A DNA stretch of 64,000 nt from an uncultured Lachnospiraceae bacterium. Lineage in GTDB: Bacteria; Bacillota; Clostridia; Lachnospirales; Lachnospiraceae. Shown here piece by piece: positions 38,066-46,900 of the stretch; within the stretch, counting starts at the first letter, position 1, and each line of letters opens with the position of its first letter. The position numbers and the translations under genes were made by a program. The notes under the pieces are model-generated. The model was not told the origin of the DNA and did not search any database. It was given only the letters and a program-made list of their open reading frames with translations. The stretch covers positions 1 through 64,000 of the forward strand of contig CAJTYJ010000010.1 of the NCBI GenBank assembly GCA_910583895.1, in the 5' to 3' direction.

Positions 38066-38818
38066 TTAAAGATGCAGGCTTTTGTCCTCCCCGATACTTA
38101 CGTCCACTCCCCAGGCACTTTTAATGGCATCTTCTGCGTTGTGGGTCTGCACGGCGTCTACCTCTGCCTCCAGGAAGAAGCGATAGCCGTTGTACAAATA
38201 AGAAGTCTGACCGTTTTCTGTTTCTGCTTTCTTCAGTACCTCCGGATCGATCCGAAGCCCGGTGCACAGTAAAGAAGTCTCTTCTCCCTGCGCCAGCGGC
38301 CTCTGATAGTACAGTACGGTCCGCTCTTTTGTGGAAGCACTTTCATCCACGATCCAGCCGTTTCCTGTTTCTCCCAGGCCATCCAGATGAATCAGTTCGG
38401 GGTTTAGCCTGGTATCCCGCCGGCCGGCTGCATCTGCCCAGCTCCGGTAGAGAATCACACGCACATAGCTGTCGATCTGACCGCTGTTCTGGACACTTAA
38501 CGTTTCCTCATACTGTTTTCCAGGAACCAGTTTCTCGTCTCCCTGAAATCTTCCTTCCAGCAGGATGCCTCTTGGCTCTCCATCCTCTCCCACATGATTG
38601 GATACCCAGCCCTGCTCCGTGTAGTTGCGGTTGCTGATGATGGTTCCGTTTTCCAGAAGGCTGACACCGATGCTGGACACTTCCACGTTCATTTCATAAC
38701 TGTCACTGTAATAGGTAAGGGCTGCCCTGGTGCTTCCTACGGTGCTGAGCAGAAGCAGTACTGCAGCAGCACTGAAAAACAGGACCGGACTGGTAATTAT
38801 GTGTTTCCGTTTTTTCAT
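38066..38818 (-). CDS. SipW-dependent exported fibre protein (type 2), operon 1
   Basis: 250 aa. The signal peptide LLLLSTVGSTRAALTYYSD matches the SipW/TasA type: a hydrophobic core followed by a small-residue site and a beta-strand with aromatic residues. The mature part is beta-rich (YTEQGWVSNHVGEDGEPRGI, QYEETLSVQNSGQIDSYVRV), similar to camelysin/TasA-like subunits that are processed by SipW and form extracellular fibres. It is probably coupled with the SipW gene 63 bp downstream. Its paralogue is at 58176-58937. Confidence 0.8.
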   Translation of the reverse strand: MKKRKHIITSPVLFFSAAAVLLLLSTVGSTRAALTYYSDSYEMNVEVSSIGVSLLENGTIISNRNYTEQGWVSNHVGEDGEPRGILLEGRFQGDEKLVPGKQYEETLSVQNSGQIDSYVRVILYRSWADAAGRRDTRLNPELIHLDGLGETGNGWIVDESASTKERTVLYYQRPLAQGEETSLLCTGLRIDPEVLKKAETENGQTSYLYNGYRFFLEAEVDAVQTHNAEDAIKSAWGVDVSIGEDKSLHL

Positions 38819-38834
38819 TCCTGTTTACCCTCCT

Positions 38835-39380
38835 TTATTCCTGTGCCGGATCTGCGGCTGACTCTGCCAGGTTCCAGTCGGCATACGGACTGCCTGCTTC
38901 ATCGTAAAGTACCATCGTGTATTCCTGAATGACAATGACGTTGAACTCTGACGGCAGAAGGCTGTCTTCTTCCGGCGTTTCTTTCAAAGCCGATATCTCG
39001 ATGTCAAAGCGGTCTGCCGTTGACCCTTCGGTCCCTTTCGGCGTCAGGATCGGTTCATAGTAGAAGTAGCCGTCCTCTCTCTGAGTCCAGTTTTGAGAAT
39101 AGCTGTAGTTTATGGTATCGGCGTCTGCTGCAAATACTTTCAGCCGCACATAGCAGTCATAATCTCCGATGTTCTGCAAAGTCACCTGCTTGGTCCCGTT
39201 TATCACTTCCTCGGTGATCTCTGTCTGGGGTGTTCCAAGCACCAGCGTCCCTTCTCCGGATGCGAGTGCATAGGTAGTGAAATACGCCATGGCGCGGCCG
39301 CTTCCGGCTCCCGCTGTCAAAAGCAGGGCAGCTGATGCCAGGCATAAGGTTCGTCTCATCCATTTTTTATTCTCTGTCAT
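38835..39380 (-). CDS. SipW-dependent TasA/camelysin-like protein (type 1), operon 1
   Basis: 181 aa. SipW-type signal (LLLTAGAGSGRAMAYFTTYA) followed by a compact beta-sandwich (TKQVTLQNIGDYDCYVRLKV, EFNVIVIQEYTMVLYDEAG). TasA-class proteins polymerise into fibres or decorate them after SipW cleavage. It starts 16 bp after the minor pilin gene and ends 16 bp before the next SipW substrate. Its paralogue is at 58934-59455. Confidence 0.8.
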   Translation of the reverse strand: MTENKKWMRRTLCLASAALLLTAGAGSGRAMAYFTTYALASGEGTLVLGTPQTEITEEVINGTKQVTLQNIGDYDCYVRLKVFAADADTINYSYSQNWTQREDGYFYYEPILTPKGTEGSTADRFDIEISALKETPEEDSLLPSEFNVIVIQEYTMVLYDEAGSPYADWNLAESAADPAQE

Positions 39381-39396
39381 CCTTCACGCCTCCCTT

Positions 39397-40443
39397 TCAC
39401 TGCCGCGGCATTCCCTGGGTCCAGTTCCAGGTGCTGCCGTCGTGTTCAAAATGGTTGACGACGCCGCTGCCGCCCTTTAAGCCTCCGCTGTATTGGTTTT
39501 GAAAGGATGCGGTGACCTGACTGTCCGCCACGATGGGATCTGGCTGCACGATCGCCTCCTGGACCGGGATGGTATAGGAGGCACCGCTGTACACTTCGGT
39601 CACCGTGGCCTGTGCTCCGGCAGGCAGATTCGGAATCTCCAGCGTCTTTGTCCCGGCTGCATCAAAGTCTATGGCAACCACATCGCTGTAATAAAGACGC
39701 TCCTCCATGCCGGCTGCCCCCTCCTCTGTCTTTTTCACTTCCACCTGGAAGACAAACAGGGTCCGGTCTGCCGCTCCCTGAGGCTCATAGGCGTCGATGG
39801 TCTTGCTGATCAGAAGAGAACCCAGCCGGTTCTCCTGCCGGGGTTTTAAGCCCATAGTCACATCATAGATCCAGGTGTCTGCTCCCGTCTCATAATACTG
39901 GTTTCCCGGCAGAGCCACCAGGTTTGGCTGGAAGGTGTAGGAAAAGGCCGGCGACTCCACCGGCTGAGCCAGCACCAGATAAAGACCCGGAAGCAGTGCA
40001 GCCGCTTCGTTTCCTTCTATCCGGCCTTTTCCGTCTACAATCTCGGCCGTCCATCCCGGAGTCTGGGCACCCTCCATGGGCGTTTTGTCCTCCGTCTTTG
40101 GTTCTGCGATCTGTGCCGCCTCTTCTGCCATCAACTGCCATTCCTCCGCAGAAGTCTGGTCATTTATGGTATCCAGGCCGCTTAAAGCATTTTGATACGG
40201 CGCTTCCGCCGTAAATCTGCCGTTTTCATCCACGGAAGCCACCTGATAAAGATGCACCATCACCGGCAGTCCATTCTCTCCCGAAAGCTCTGTAAACTCC
40301 GTACCGGACATATCAAAGGTGAGCGTACACTCCTTTTTTGTATCAATCGCCGCTGCCCCATACACCGTTCCTGGTGCGGCACTCAGGGCTGCGAACATCA
40401 AAGCCAGCGCCAGTGTACCTCCTGCTTTTATCTTCCTTGCCAT
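39397..40443 (-). CDS. Minor pilin-like protein without LPXTG, operon 1
   Basis: About 348 aa. A start at ATG 40443 or GTG 40449 (GGAGGGG upstream) is preferred over the longer frame. A Sec signal peptide is followed by Cna-B/SpaA-like beta domains (PVMVHLYQVASVDENGRFTA, GRIEGNEAAALLPGLYLVLA; LLISKTIDAYEPQGAADRTL, LPAGAQATVTEVYSGASYTI). The C-terminus (GSGVVNHF...STWNWTQGMPRQ) has no sorting motif, membrane helix or basic tail, unlike ordinary pilins. The paralogue at 59461-60525 shares the SVVNHF and W-x-WTQ tail. It may be a tip or cap subunit, or be attached non-covalently. Confidence 0.75.
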   Translation of the reverse strand: MARKIKAGGTLALALMFAALSAAPGTVYGAAAIDTKKECTLTFDMSGTEFTELSGENGLPVMVHLYQVASVDENGRFTAEAPYQNALSGLDTINDQTSAEEWQLMAEEAAQIAEPKTEDKTPMEGAQTPGWTAEIVDGKGRIEGNEAAALLPGLYLVLAQPVESPAFSYTFQPNLVALPGNQYYETGADTWIYDVTMGLKPRQENRLGSLLISKTIDAYEPQGAADRTLFVFQVEVKKTEEGAAGMEERLYYSDVVAIDFDAAGTKTLEIPNLPAGAQATVTEVYSGASYTIPVQEAIVQPDPIVADSQVTASFQNQYSGGLKGGSGVVNHFEHDGSTWNWTQGMPRQ

Positions 40444-40471
40444 CTTCACATCTTTCCCCTCCTCTGACCTG

Positions 40472-41341
40472 TCATTCTGCACCTGCGGCTTTCCTTGGCC
40501 GGAACAGAAATCTCATAATTAGTATCACAAGCATTGTCACTGATAATCCAAGTATCAGGTACAGCATATAGTAATTCCTCACCGCCCGCAGCATGGTATC
40601 CACTGGAGTGGCTTCCTCTTCTTCCCCGTTGTAAGGCACCCGCACACCCCGGACCAGCAGCCGGTGACTGTTCACACCGTAGGGTGTACAGGTGAACAGG
40701 GTGATGTGATCCTCCCCCTCCTGGATTGCAAGGGCGTTCTGCAAAGTCTCCATGTCATCCTTGTCAACCATCGGCAGAATCTGATCCACCTCGTAGGCCA
40801 GGGTTTCATCCAGGATCCGGATGTAGATTCGGTCTCCCTGTCCCAGCTGGTCCACATCGGTAAACAGCCGGGCGCTCGGAAGCCCTCTGTGGGCCGCCAG
40901 CACACTGTGGGTACCCGGGCCGCCGATGGGAAGCTTGGTCCCGTTCAGATGTCCGATGCCGGTCTGCAGCACTTCCTCCCCGGTTCCGTGATAAACTGCC
41001 AGACGGATATTGATTTTGGGAATGGACAGATAACCCATAACGCCATCTCCGGCCGCATTTAAAACCTGCCAGTATTCTGTATCCTGCAGCCCCTTGTCCT
41101 CTGCACCGAAGGCATCCCCATAAAGGTTGTTGTCCGTCAATGCTTCATTAAACGTTTCAGCCGCCTCCCATTCCCGGGTATAGTCCTCGGGTTCCATCTC
41201 CGAGAGTACTCCTTCATAATCGGAGATCAGACGGCTCTGCCGGTAAGTATTCCACTGGTCGGAGATGGTCGGATAGGAAAGGATTCCAAAGCCGGTCAGA
41301 AACATCAGGCCAAAGATCCCATTGATCAGCATTCGTTTCAT
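40472..41341 (-). CDS. Class C sortase, operon 1 (second)
   Basis: 289 aa pilus-polymerising transpeptidase. N-terminal and C-terminal membrane helices; catalytic His151 (LAAHRGLPSARLF), Cys218 (LFTCTPYGVNSHRLL) and Arg227. The lid region of class C enzymes (normally Asp-Pro-aromatic) reads GDAFG here. It overlaps the preceding sortase gene by 4 bp (ATGA). Two different sortases per operon suggests division of labour between main-shaft polymerisation and accessory subunit or anchor steps. Confidence 0.92.
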   Translation of the reverse strand: MKRMLINGIFGLMFLTGFGILSYPTISDQWNTYRQSRLISDYEGVLSEMEPEDYTREWEAAETFNEALTDNNLYGDAFGAEDKGLQDTEYWQVLNAAGDGVMGYLSIPKINIRLAVYHGTGEEVLQTGIGHLNGTKLPIGGPGTHSVLAAHRGLPSARLFTDVDQLGQGDRIYIRILDETLAYEVDQILPMVDKDDMETLQNALAIQEGEDHITLFTCTPYGVNSHRLLVRGVRVPYNGEEEEATPVDTMLRAVRNYYMLYLILGLSVTMLVILIMRFLFRPRKAAGAE

Positions 41342-42255
41342 GGCTGCTCCTCCACTTGTTTCTCCAAAACAGCCTCCCCGGGCGTCTCCGAAACCGGTGC
41401 TTTCTGCCTCCTTTGTCTGTCATAAACATACAAAAGGAAAATAAACAATCCGGTAACCGTCAGTCCCACGATCACCCACAAAAGATAACTGGTGTGAAGG
41501 CTGGTGCCTCCCAGGAAAGGAGAAGCCGCCACTTCCTCATCCACCGCTTCGGTGTACTCGGTCCGGTGTCCCCTTACCAGCAGCCGGTGGCTGTTCACGC
41601 CATAGGGTGTACAGGTCAGAAGTGTTACCAGATCCTCTCCCTCCACCGCGGACAGAGCGGATGTTTCATCCGGCTCGATCACATTGATCTGATCTACTTC
41701 ATAGCAGAGGGTATCGTCAAGGATTTTCAGAAGGAAATGATCCCCTTCTGCCAGCCGGTCCAGGTCGGTAAAAAGAGTGGCGCTGGGCAGTCCCCGATGC
41801 GCAGAAATCACTGCATGGGTCCCCTCTCCGCCAACCGGAAGAGAACTTCCCTCCAGATGACCTGCCGCCGTCTGCAGCACCTCTTCACTGGTCGTGTGAA
41901 AGATCGGGAGCTTCACATTGATCTTGGGAATCTGTACGTACCCCATCATCCCGTCCCCGGTCAGATTCAGGGCGGACATATATGCTTCATCCTCCCCGGC
42001 GGCACTTGCCACTGCAAAAGAATCCGGAAGGATATAGGGCCGGAGCGCTTCGTTGTAGGCGTAAGCCCCTGTCCACTCCGTCTCGTAGTCAATCTCATTT
42101 GCCGCTTCCATATTGGTAATGGCCTCGTCATACGTGGAAATCAGCCGGCTCTGCCGGTAATTATTCCATTCGTTGGATACAAACGGATACAGCAGCAAGG
42201 ACAGACCGGCTAAAAAGATCAGCGAAAATAATGCAGTTGTCAAATATTTTTTCAT
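41338..42255 (-). CDS. Class C sortase, operon 1 (first)
   Basis: 305 aa. Catalytic His153 (ISAHRGLPSATLF), Cys215 (LLTCTPYGVNSHRLLVRG) and Arg224; N- and C-terminal membrane segments plus an acidic tail. The lid equivalent is LPDSF at ~76-80. It directly follows the major pilin gene, the usual arrangement for the shaft-building sortase. AAGGAGAG precedes the ATG. Confidence 0.92.
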   Translation of the reverse strand: MKKYLTTALFSLIFLAGLSLLLYPFVSNEWNNYRQSRLISTYDEAITNMEAANEIDYETEWTGAYAYNEALRPYILPDSFAVASAAGEDEAYMSALNLTGDGMMGYVQIPKINVKLPIFHTTSEEVLQTAAGHLEGSSLPVGGEGTHAVISAHRGLPSATLFTDLDRLAEGDHFLLKILDDTLCYEVDQINVIEPDETSALSAVEGEDLVTLLTCTPYGVNSHRLLVRGHRTEYTEAVDEEVAASPFLGGTSLHTSYLLWVIVGLTVTGLFIFLLYVYDRQRRQKAPVSETPGEAVLEKQVEEQP

Positions 42256-42290
42256 CCGGGCTCTCCTTGTTGTTGCAAATTTTCTGAGTG

Positions 42291-42316
42291 TCCGGAGCGG
42301 ACAAAGCCGCCCCGGA
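42291..42316 (-). promoter_or_regulatory. Intercistronic stem-loop after the major pilin gene, operon 1
   Basis: TCCGGAGCGG / CCGCCCCGGA (10-bp stem with one wobble, 6-nt loop) lies between the major pilin stop and the first sortase. There is no T-run on the transcribed strand, so it looks like a 3'-stabilising or processing hairpin rather than a full terminator. Confidence 0.6.
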
Positions 42317-42372
42317 TATCCTGTGTGTATAAATTTATGATATGATCTTATGTAACCGTTTCTTCACGCCGA

Positions 42373-43851
42373 TTATTTTACGGTTTTTCTGCGAAGAGAG
42401 AAGTACAGTCCTGCTGCGATGATCATGATCGCACATCCGCCTACGGTGAAGATCGTGGTACCGATGCCACCGGTGGAGGGAAGAGCAGAAAGAGTCGTAT
42501 TGACAACGGGACCGCCAGCTACCGTAAAGTCACTTACTTTCGTATTTCTGGTCACCATCACTTCTTTTCCATCAATTGTTTCTTTAACAGCTGTTCCGGC
42601 TGTAACTGCCGCACCTTCCAGTTTCTTTGCAGCATTATTCAATTTATATCCGGAGGGAGCTTTTGTCTCTGCAACCCAGTACTCTTTTCCTGCATCCAGC
42701 CCGACGAATTTAGCCGTTGCTTTTCCTCTATCCAAGGTCGTGGTAGCCGGCTCTCCAACCACACTGACATATTCCTGTGCCGTGGCATCTCCAAGCTCAG
42801 CTATTGGAACAATGACCCCTTCTGACGTAAGCACATATGCCGCCTTCTCTTCCGGAGTCTTCACGTAAAGGGTAAATTCTGCACCTTCCAACGGTTCTCC
42901 ATCCTCATTTACCTTCTCTACAACCGCTTCAACCTTGGGACTGATTACAAGCGCCTCTGTAACATTCGGATCTCCACCCGTAAGGGAACTGATCGAAGAA
43001 CTTACTTTGTTTTCCAGCGGGTCTGTGCCTTCTGCAACTACCACATCATATGTGATAACTACATCTTTGGAAGCATTCGCAATATTATAAGCAAAAGTAG
43101 CAGTAAAGCCTGATCTGTCATCAGAGACTGCAACCGTCACATCCGTTCCCGATGCCGTGGTACCGCCAATCGTTACTACAGGCGTTCCTTGAATGGTTCC
43201 GCCAGCCACGGTATCAGTGATAACAAATGTCGGGTTCTCAATGGTCTGCGCAAGATACGGATATTTTGCAGTAACAGTAAACGGAACCACATCACCTGCA
43301 GTGACAGAAGTGTGATCCTCTCCATCTGTAACAGCAGTAATCGCTTTGTTTACCTGGTCCATGGCGCCTTTCGCCTGAACATTGGTTACATCCACAGCAC
43401 CTGTATTATCTTCATTCCATGCAACATACGCCAGCATACGGGTAAATGTATAACCGGTCTGTTTCACTTCAATCACGTACAGACCCGGGGTAACACCAGT
43501 GATCTCAGAGCTTCCTGTTGTCAACTCGTTACTAAGCTCAATCTCTTCAATCGCCTTTGCTACTTTCGCATTGGTGTTGATGGTTCCTGATTCTGCGTTT
43601 GTATTTCCGCCCGCAACATCAGCCAATTCCTCAATGGTAATATCATTGGATAACTCGATTCCTTCTACAAGTTTCCATCCAAGCGGTGTTGTCGGCTCTG
43701 CTTCTGCGATTTTTTCCCATTTGATCGTTGCTCCCTCCGGTACATTACTAATTGTAATCTTAGCAGTACCTTCCGCCAACGTCGTCACAGACATTCCAAG
43801 AACCATTGCCAATGCTAAAAACATGGCGAAAAACTTTTTCATTTTTTTCAT
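42373..43851 (-). CDS. Major pilin (fimbrial isopeptide type), operon 1
   Basis: 492 aa from ATG 43851 (AGGAAG upstream); the longer frame to 43980 starts inside the previous gene's end. Signal peptide ~1-26 (FFAMFLALAMVLGMSVTTLA). Two or three Cna-B/SpaA-like domains: N-terminal ATIKWEKIAEAEPTTPLGW, a middle domain with FTVTAKYPYLAQT that may hold the pilin-motif Lys, and a C-terminal domain with E-box-like VAETKAPSGYKLN. The sorting signal LPSTG is followed by a helix and SLRRKTVK. It forms the covalent shaft via the adjacent sortases and wall attachment through the LPSTG Thr. Confidence 0.9.
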   Translation of the reverse strand: MKKMKKFFAMFLALAMVLGMSVTTLAEGTAKITISNVPEGATIKWEKIAEAEPTTPLGWKLVEGIELSNDITIEELADVAGGNTNAESGTINTNAKVAKAIEEIELSNELTTGSSEITGVTPGLYVIEVKQTGYTFTRMLAYVAWNEDNTGAVDVTNVQAKGAMDQVNKAITAVTDGEDHTSVTAGDVVPFTVTAKYPYLAQTIENPTFVITDTVAGGTIQGTPVVTIGGTTASGTDVTVAVSDDRSGFTATFAYNIANASKDVVITYDVVVAEGTDPLENKVSSSISSLTGGDPNVTEALVISPKVEAVVEKVNEDGEPLEGAEFTLYVKTPEEKAAYVLTSEGVIVPIAELGDATAQEYVSVVGEPATTTLDRGKATAKFVGLDAGKEYWVAETKAPSGYKLNNAAKKLEGAAVTAGTAVKETIDGKEVMVTRNTKVSDFTVAGGPVVNTTLSALPSTGGIGTTIFTVGGCAIMIIAAGLYFSLRRKTVK

Positions 43852-43973
43852 TTCTTCTTCCTTTCTACTTTGTGGGCTTTGCCCGAGATTTACAGTTCCT
43901 TCTGTGAATCGTGCTTCCTGCACATGGATGCGGTCCAACGGGCCGCTGAAAAAATTACCATCTCCTAAATCTT

Positions 43974-46900
43974 TCAGCACCTCCCCGCATATTTTCTTTT
44001 ATATAAAATCAGCACGCCTGCCATCATGAGCAGAACTCCGCTGATCATATACCCAAAGATACCCGCACCGCCTGTGGACGGAAGCTCATATACGGCCTCA
44101 TTGAGGAAGGTATACGCATAGTTCGGTCTTCCATTTTCGGTTGTTGGTGTCACCTCGATTTTGCCGGACGCATCTTCTACCGTGATCTGGCCATAGGCAA
44201 GGATCATCTTCCATTTATCGCTGCTTTGTATATAGCCTGTGGGTGCTTTCGTCTCTTCCAGTTCATATTCTCCCGGAGCGATATCCGAAACATGGATGGC
44301 GTCTTTTTCCTCATACGAATTGCTCTGAAACCACAGGATTTCCCCTGTGCTCTCCTGAGATTTTCCATAATAAACTTTTGGCGCTTCTCCCGCAGCTGCC
44401 TTTGAAGTCAGCGTAAACTCCGCACCTCCCAGAGGTTTGGAACTTTCTGCCGTCCCCTTCTTGACAATCTGCCAGTCGTAGGAATATGCAGGAATGTTGG
44501 TTACGGTAATGTCGGCATATTGGCCCTTCAGAACCGTACCTTCTGCCATGTTCCCTTCCACCTTCCAGTTGGCAGCCGTTTCGTCCGCCACTTTTATGTC
44601 TGGGGTACCATAGCCTGAACCTGCGGATAAAACCTCTTCCACTTTGAACTGCGTTTCAGCCGGCATTTCAATCCGTGCTGTTTCGTCTACTTTGATTGTA
44701 ATTTCTCCGTTCGAAGCAGACTTTACATCAGCTCCAACAAAGTAGTCACCTTTATATGGCTCCGACACTCCGTCTTTCATCCATGATACGCGAAACGTGA
44801 AGGAATCCGTTGTACCAGAAGAGCCTTCTTTTAATTTCTTTGTGATACTCAGGCCGCCTGTCTGTGCGTTTTTCAGGGCATTGGTTACGGTTACTTCCGC
44901 ATCATGGCCAAGGAGGATTTTGCCACTGAAAGCTTGGGAATTGGAATCTTCACCATCCATCTGCTCATAAGTATCTTCCTTTCCTGTGATGCCCACAAGC
45001 GTATACGCCTCTGTCTCCGAGTCCACTTCTTCTACTTTGAACGTCGTACCTGACATAATCTGAGTAATGGAAACCGTAAAATCCGCCGGAACGTTTGAAA
45101 TCACTCCATGGGGCGCACTTTCTTTACATACAACTGCATTTTTGCCCTGATTTGTCAGTACTCCATTGACGTCCGTATAGTAATTCCCTTCACTGTCCGT
45201 CAGATAATAGGAACCGTCGTATTCTTTTCCTCCAAGCGTTACTTTAAACGTGAACCGATCATGCTCATTCACCGGCTGTCCATTTGATATTCTCTTGGTA
45301 ATACGCAGTTCTCTGCTGTTTGCTCCCGAACATACATTTGTATAAACTACGATCGGCCGCTTCCCAGCCTCCATCGGAGTAGTCTCAGCAGTTAAAAATG
45401 AATTGACCGGATTTCCGTTTTGATCAAACTCTGCTGTATATTCTGTTTTATTGACTGTGACCTTATCATATTCCGCTGATTTCACCCCAATCTCGCGGAC
45501 ATAATACTCTCGATTTTCCTGTATCATAAACGGAGCAGTTTCACCGGGCTTCAGATAAAACACATGATTGTACGTGTTGTTATCGCCCTCAAATGTAACA
45601 TTATTATGAAATGTTATATTCTGATCTTCTGAAGTATCTAAACCTACAAAATTCTCTCCATATACTTCATTGCCGTTCGCATCTGTACCAATAATCTCCT
45701 TGGCAAATATCTGGAAAGCAAACTCCACATCTTTGTATTTTTCTTTATCTGTGTTGCCCAGCTGCTTTTGTACCTGAACCAACCCCGCCGGAATAACCGG
45801 AATGTTCATTTTCATCTGAAGGTTTGATGCACCGGCACCCCGCTCCATATAGAACATTTTTAAGGTGTGTCCAGAATAGTCAGCGAAGGTACCCTGGTCA
45901 GTAAAATATTTTTTTATCTCGTCATCATTATTCTGCCATGAAGACCCATCCGGAAATATTCCAGCCGCTTCATACTTGCTTCTGATTGTTCCATCATTTC
46001 GCCCCTCCACATCTATCTGACCTGTAGTAAAATCAATTTTACCTGAACACATATTGTGAATGCCGCCCAAATCCAAAATAAGTACATCATCAATGAAAAC
46101 CCAAAGATCATCGTCTCCCGTGAATTCATATACCATGTCTTCATATTCGGCCGGATCACTCTTACTTGCCACTTTTCCGCCTTTGGGCTGGGCAAATGAT
46201 GCCTCCATATACAGCCCAAAAAAGTAATCCACACCATCTGTCAGATATAAATCTTTCCCCTGGCTTTTATATGACGTCCGTTGATCTTGATTGAGGTCAT
46301 TAAATGGAAGAAAATTACCTCTTCTGTATGACTCATCCACCATCTCATCTGGCGGATAAGGGGTCCCTGTAACATCGTATACTTTAAAATCTTTTCCATC
46401 TAAATATGCATAATTCTGGGAACTGTTGTACTCAAAATATCCTTCATTAGCCAGCTTATCTTTGATAAACAGATGGTTTACTTCCTTCCCTCCGGAAAAC
46501 AATTCTTCAAGAGATCGATCGCCAGCATTTAATACGGGATATCCAGATTGTAACGTATCCTTTACTAAACCTTGAACAACTGCTTCTGTATCGTTTGCAA
46601 TGAAACCATTTGCTCCATTCCCTTTTAATCCGGCTTTAATAGTTCCATTTCCATCTGCATCCGTATGATTGATCAGCCGCATTTTAATCCCATAATCATT
46701 GTTGTCAACCGTTTCTACGGTCGGTAATTCACTTGCTGCTTCTTTATACAGGAAACAGACGGAAAATTTTGCATCTCCTTGGTCCAAGTCTCCTCCTCCA
46801 AAAGCACCAGAAAAGTATATTCTCCCATTCACATATCTAAGCGTGTCGATTTCATAACTCTCCTGTTGCATTCCGGAAAATTCTACCTTAAGTTTTGCAA

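Noticed and set aside
43860..43973. Separate promoter for the major pilin of operon 1
   Set aside because: The 122-bp gap has a small GGGC/GCCC hairpin but no convincing -35/-10 pair; read-through from the adhesin gene cannot be excluded.
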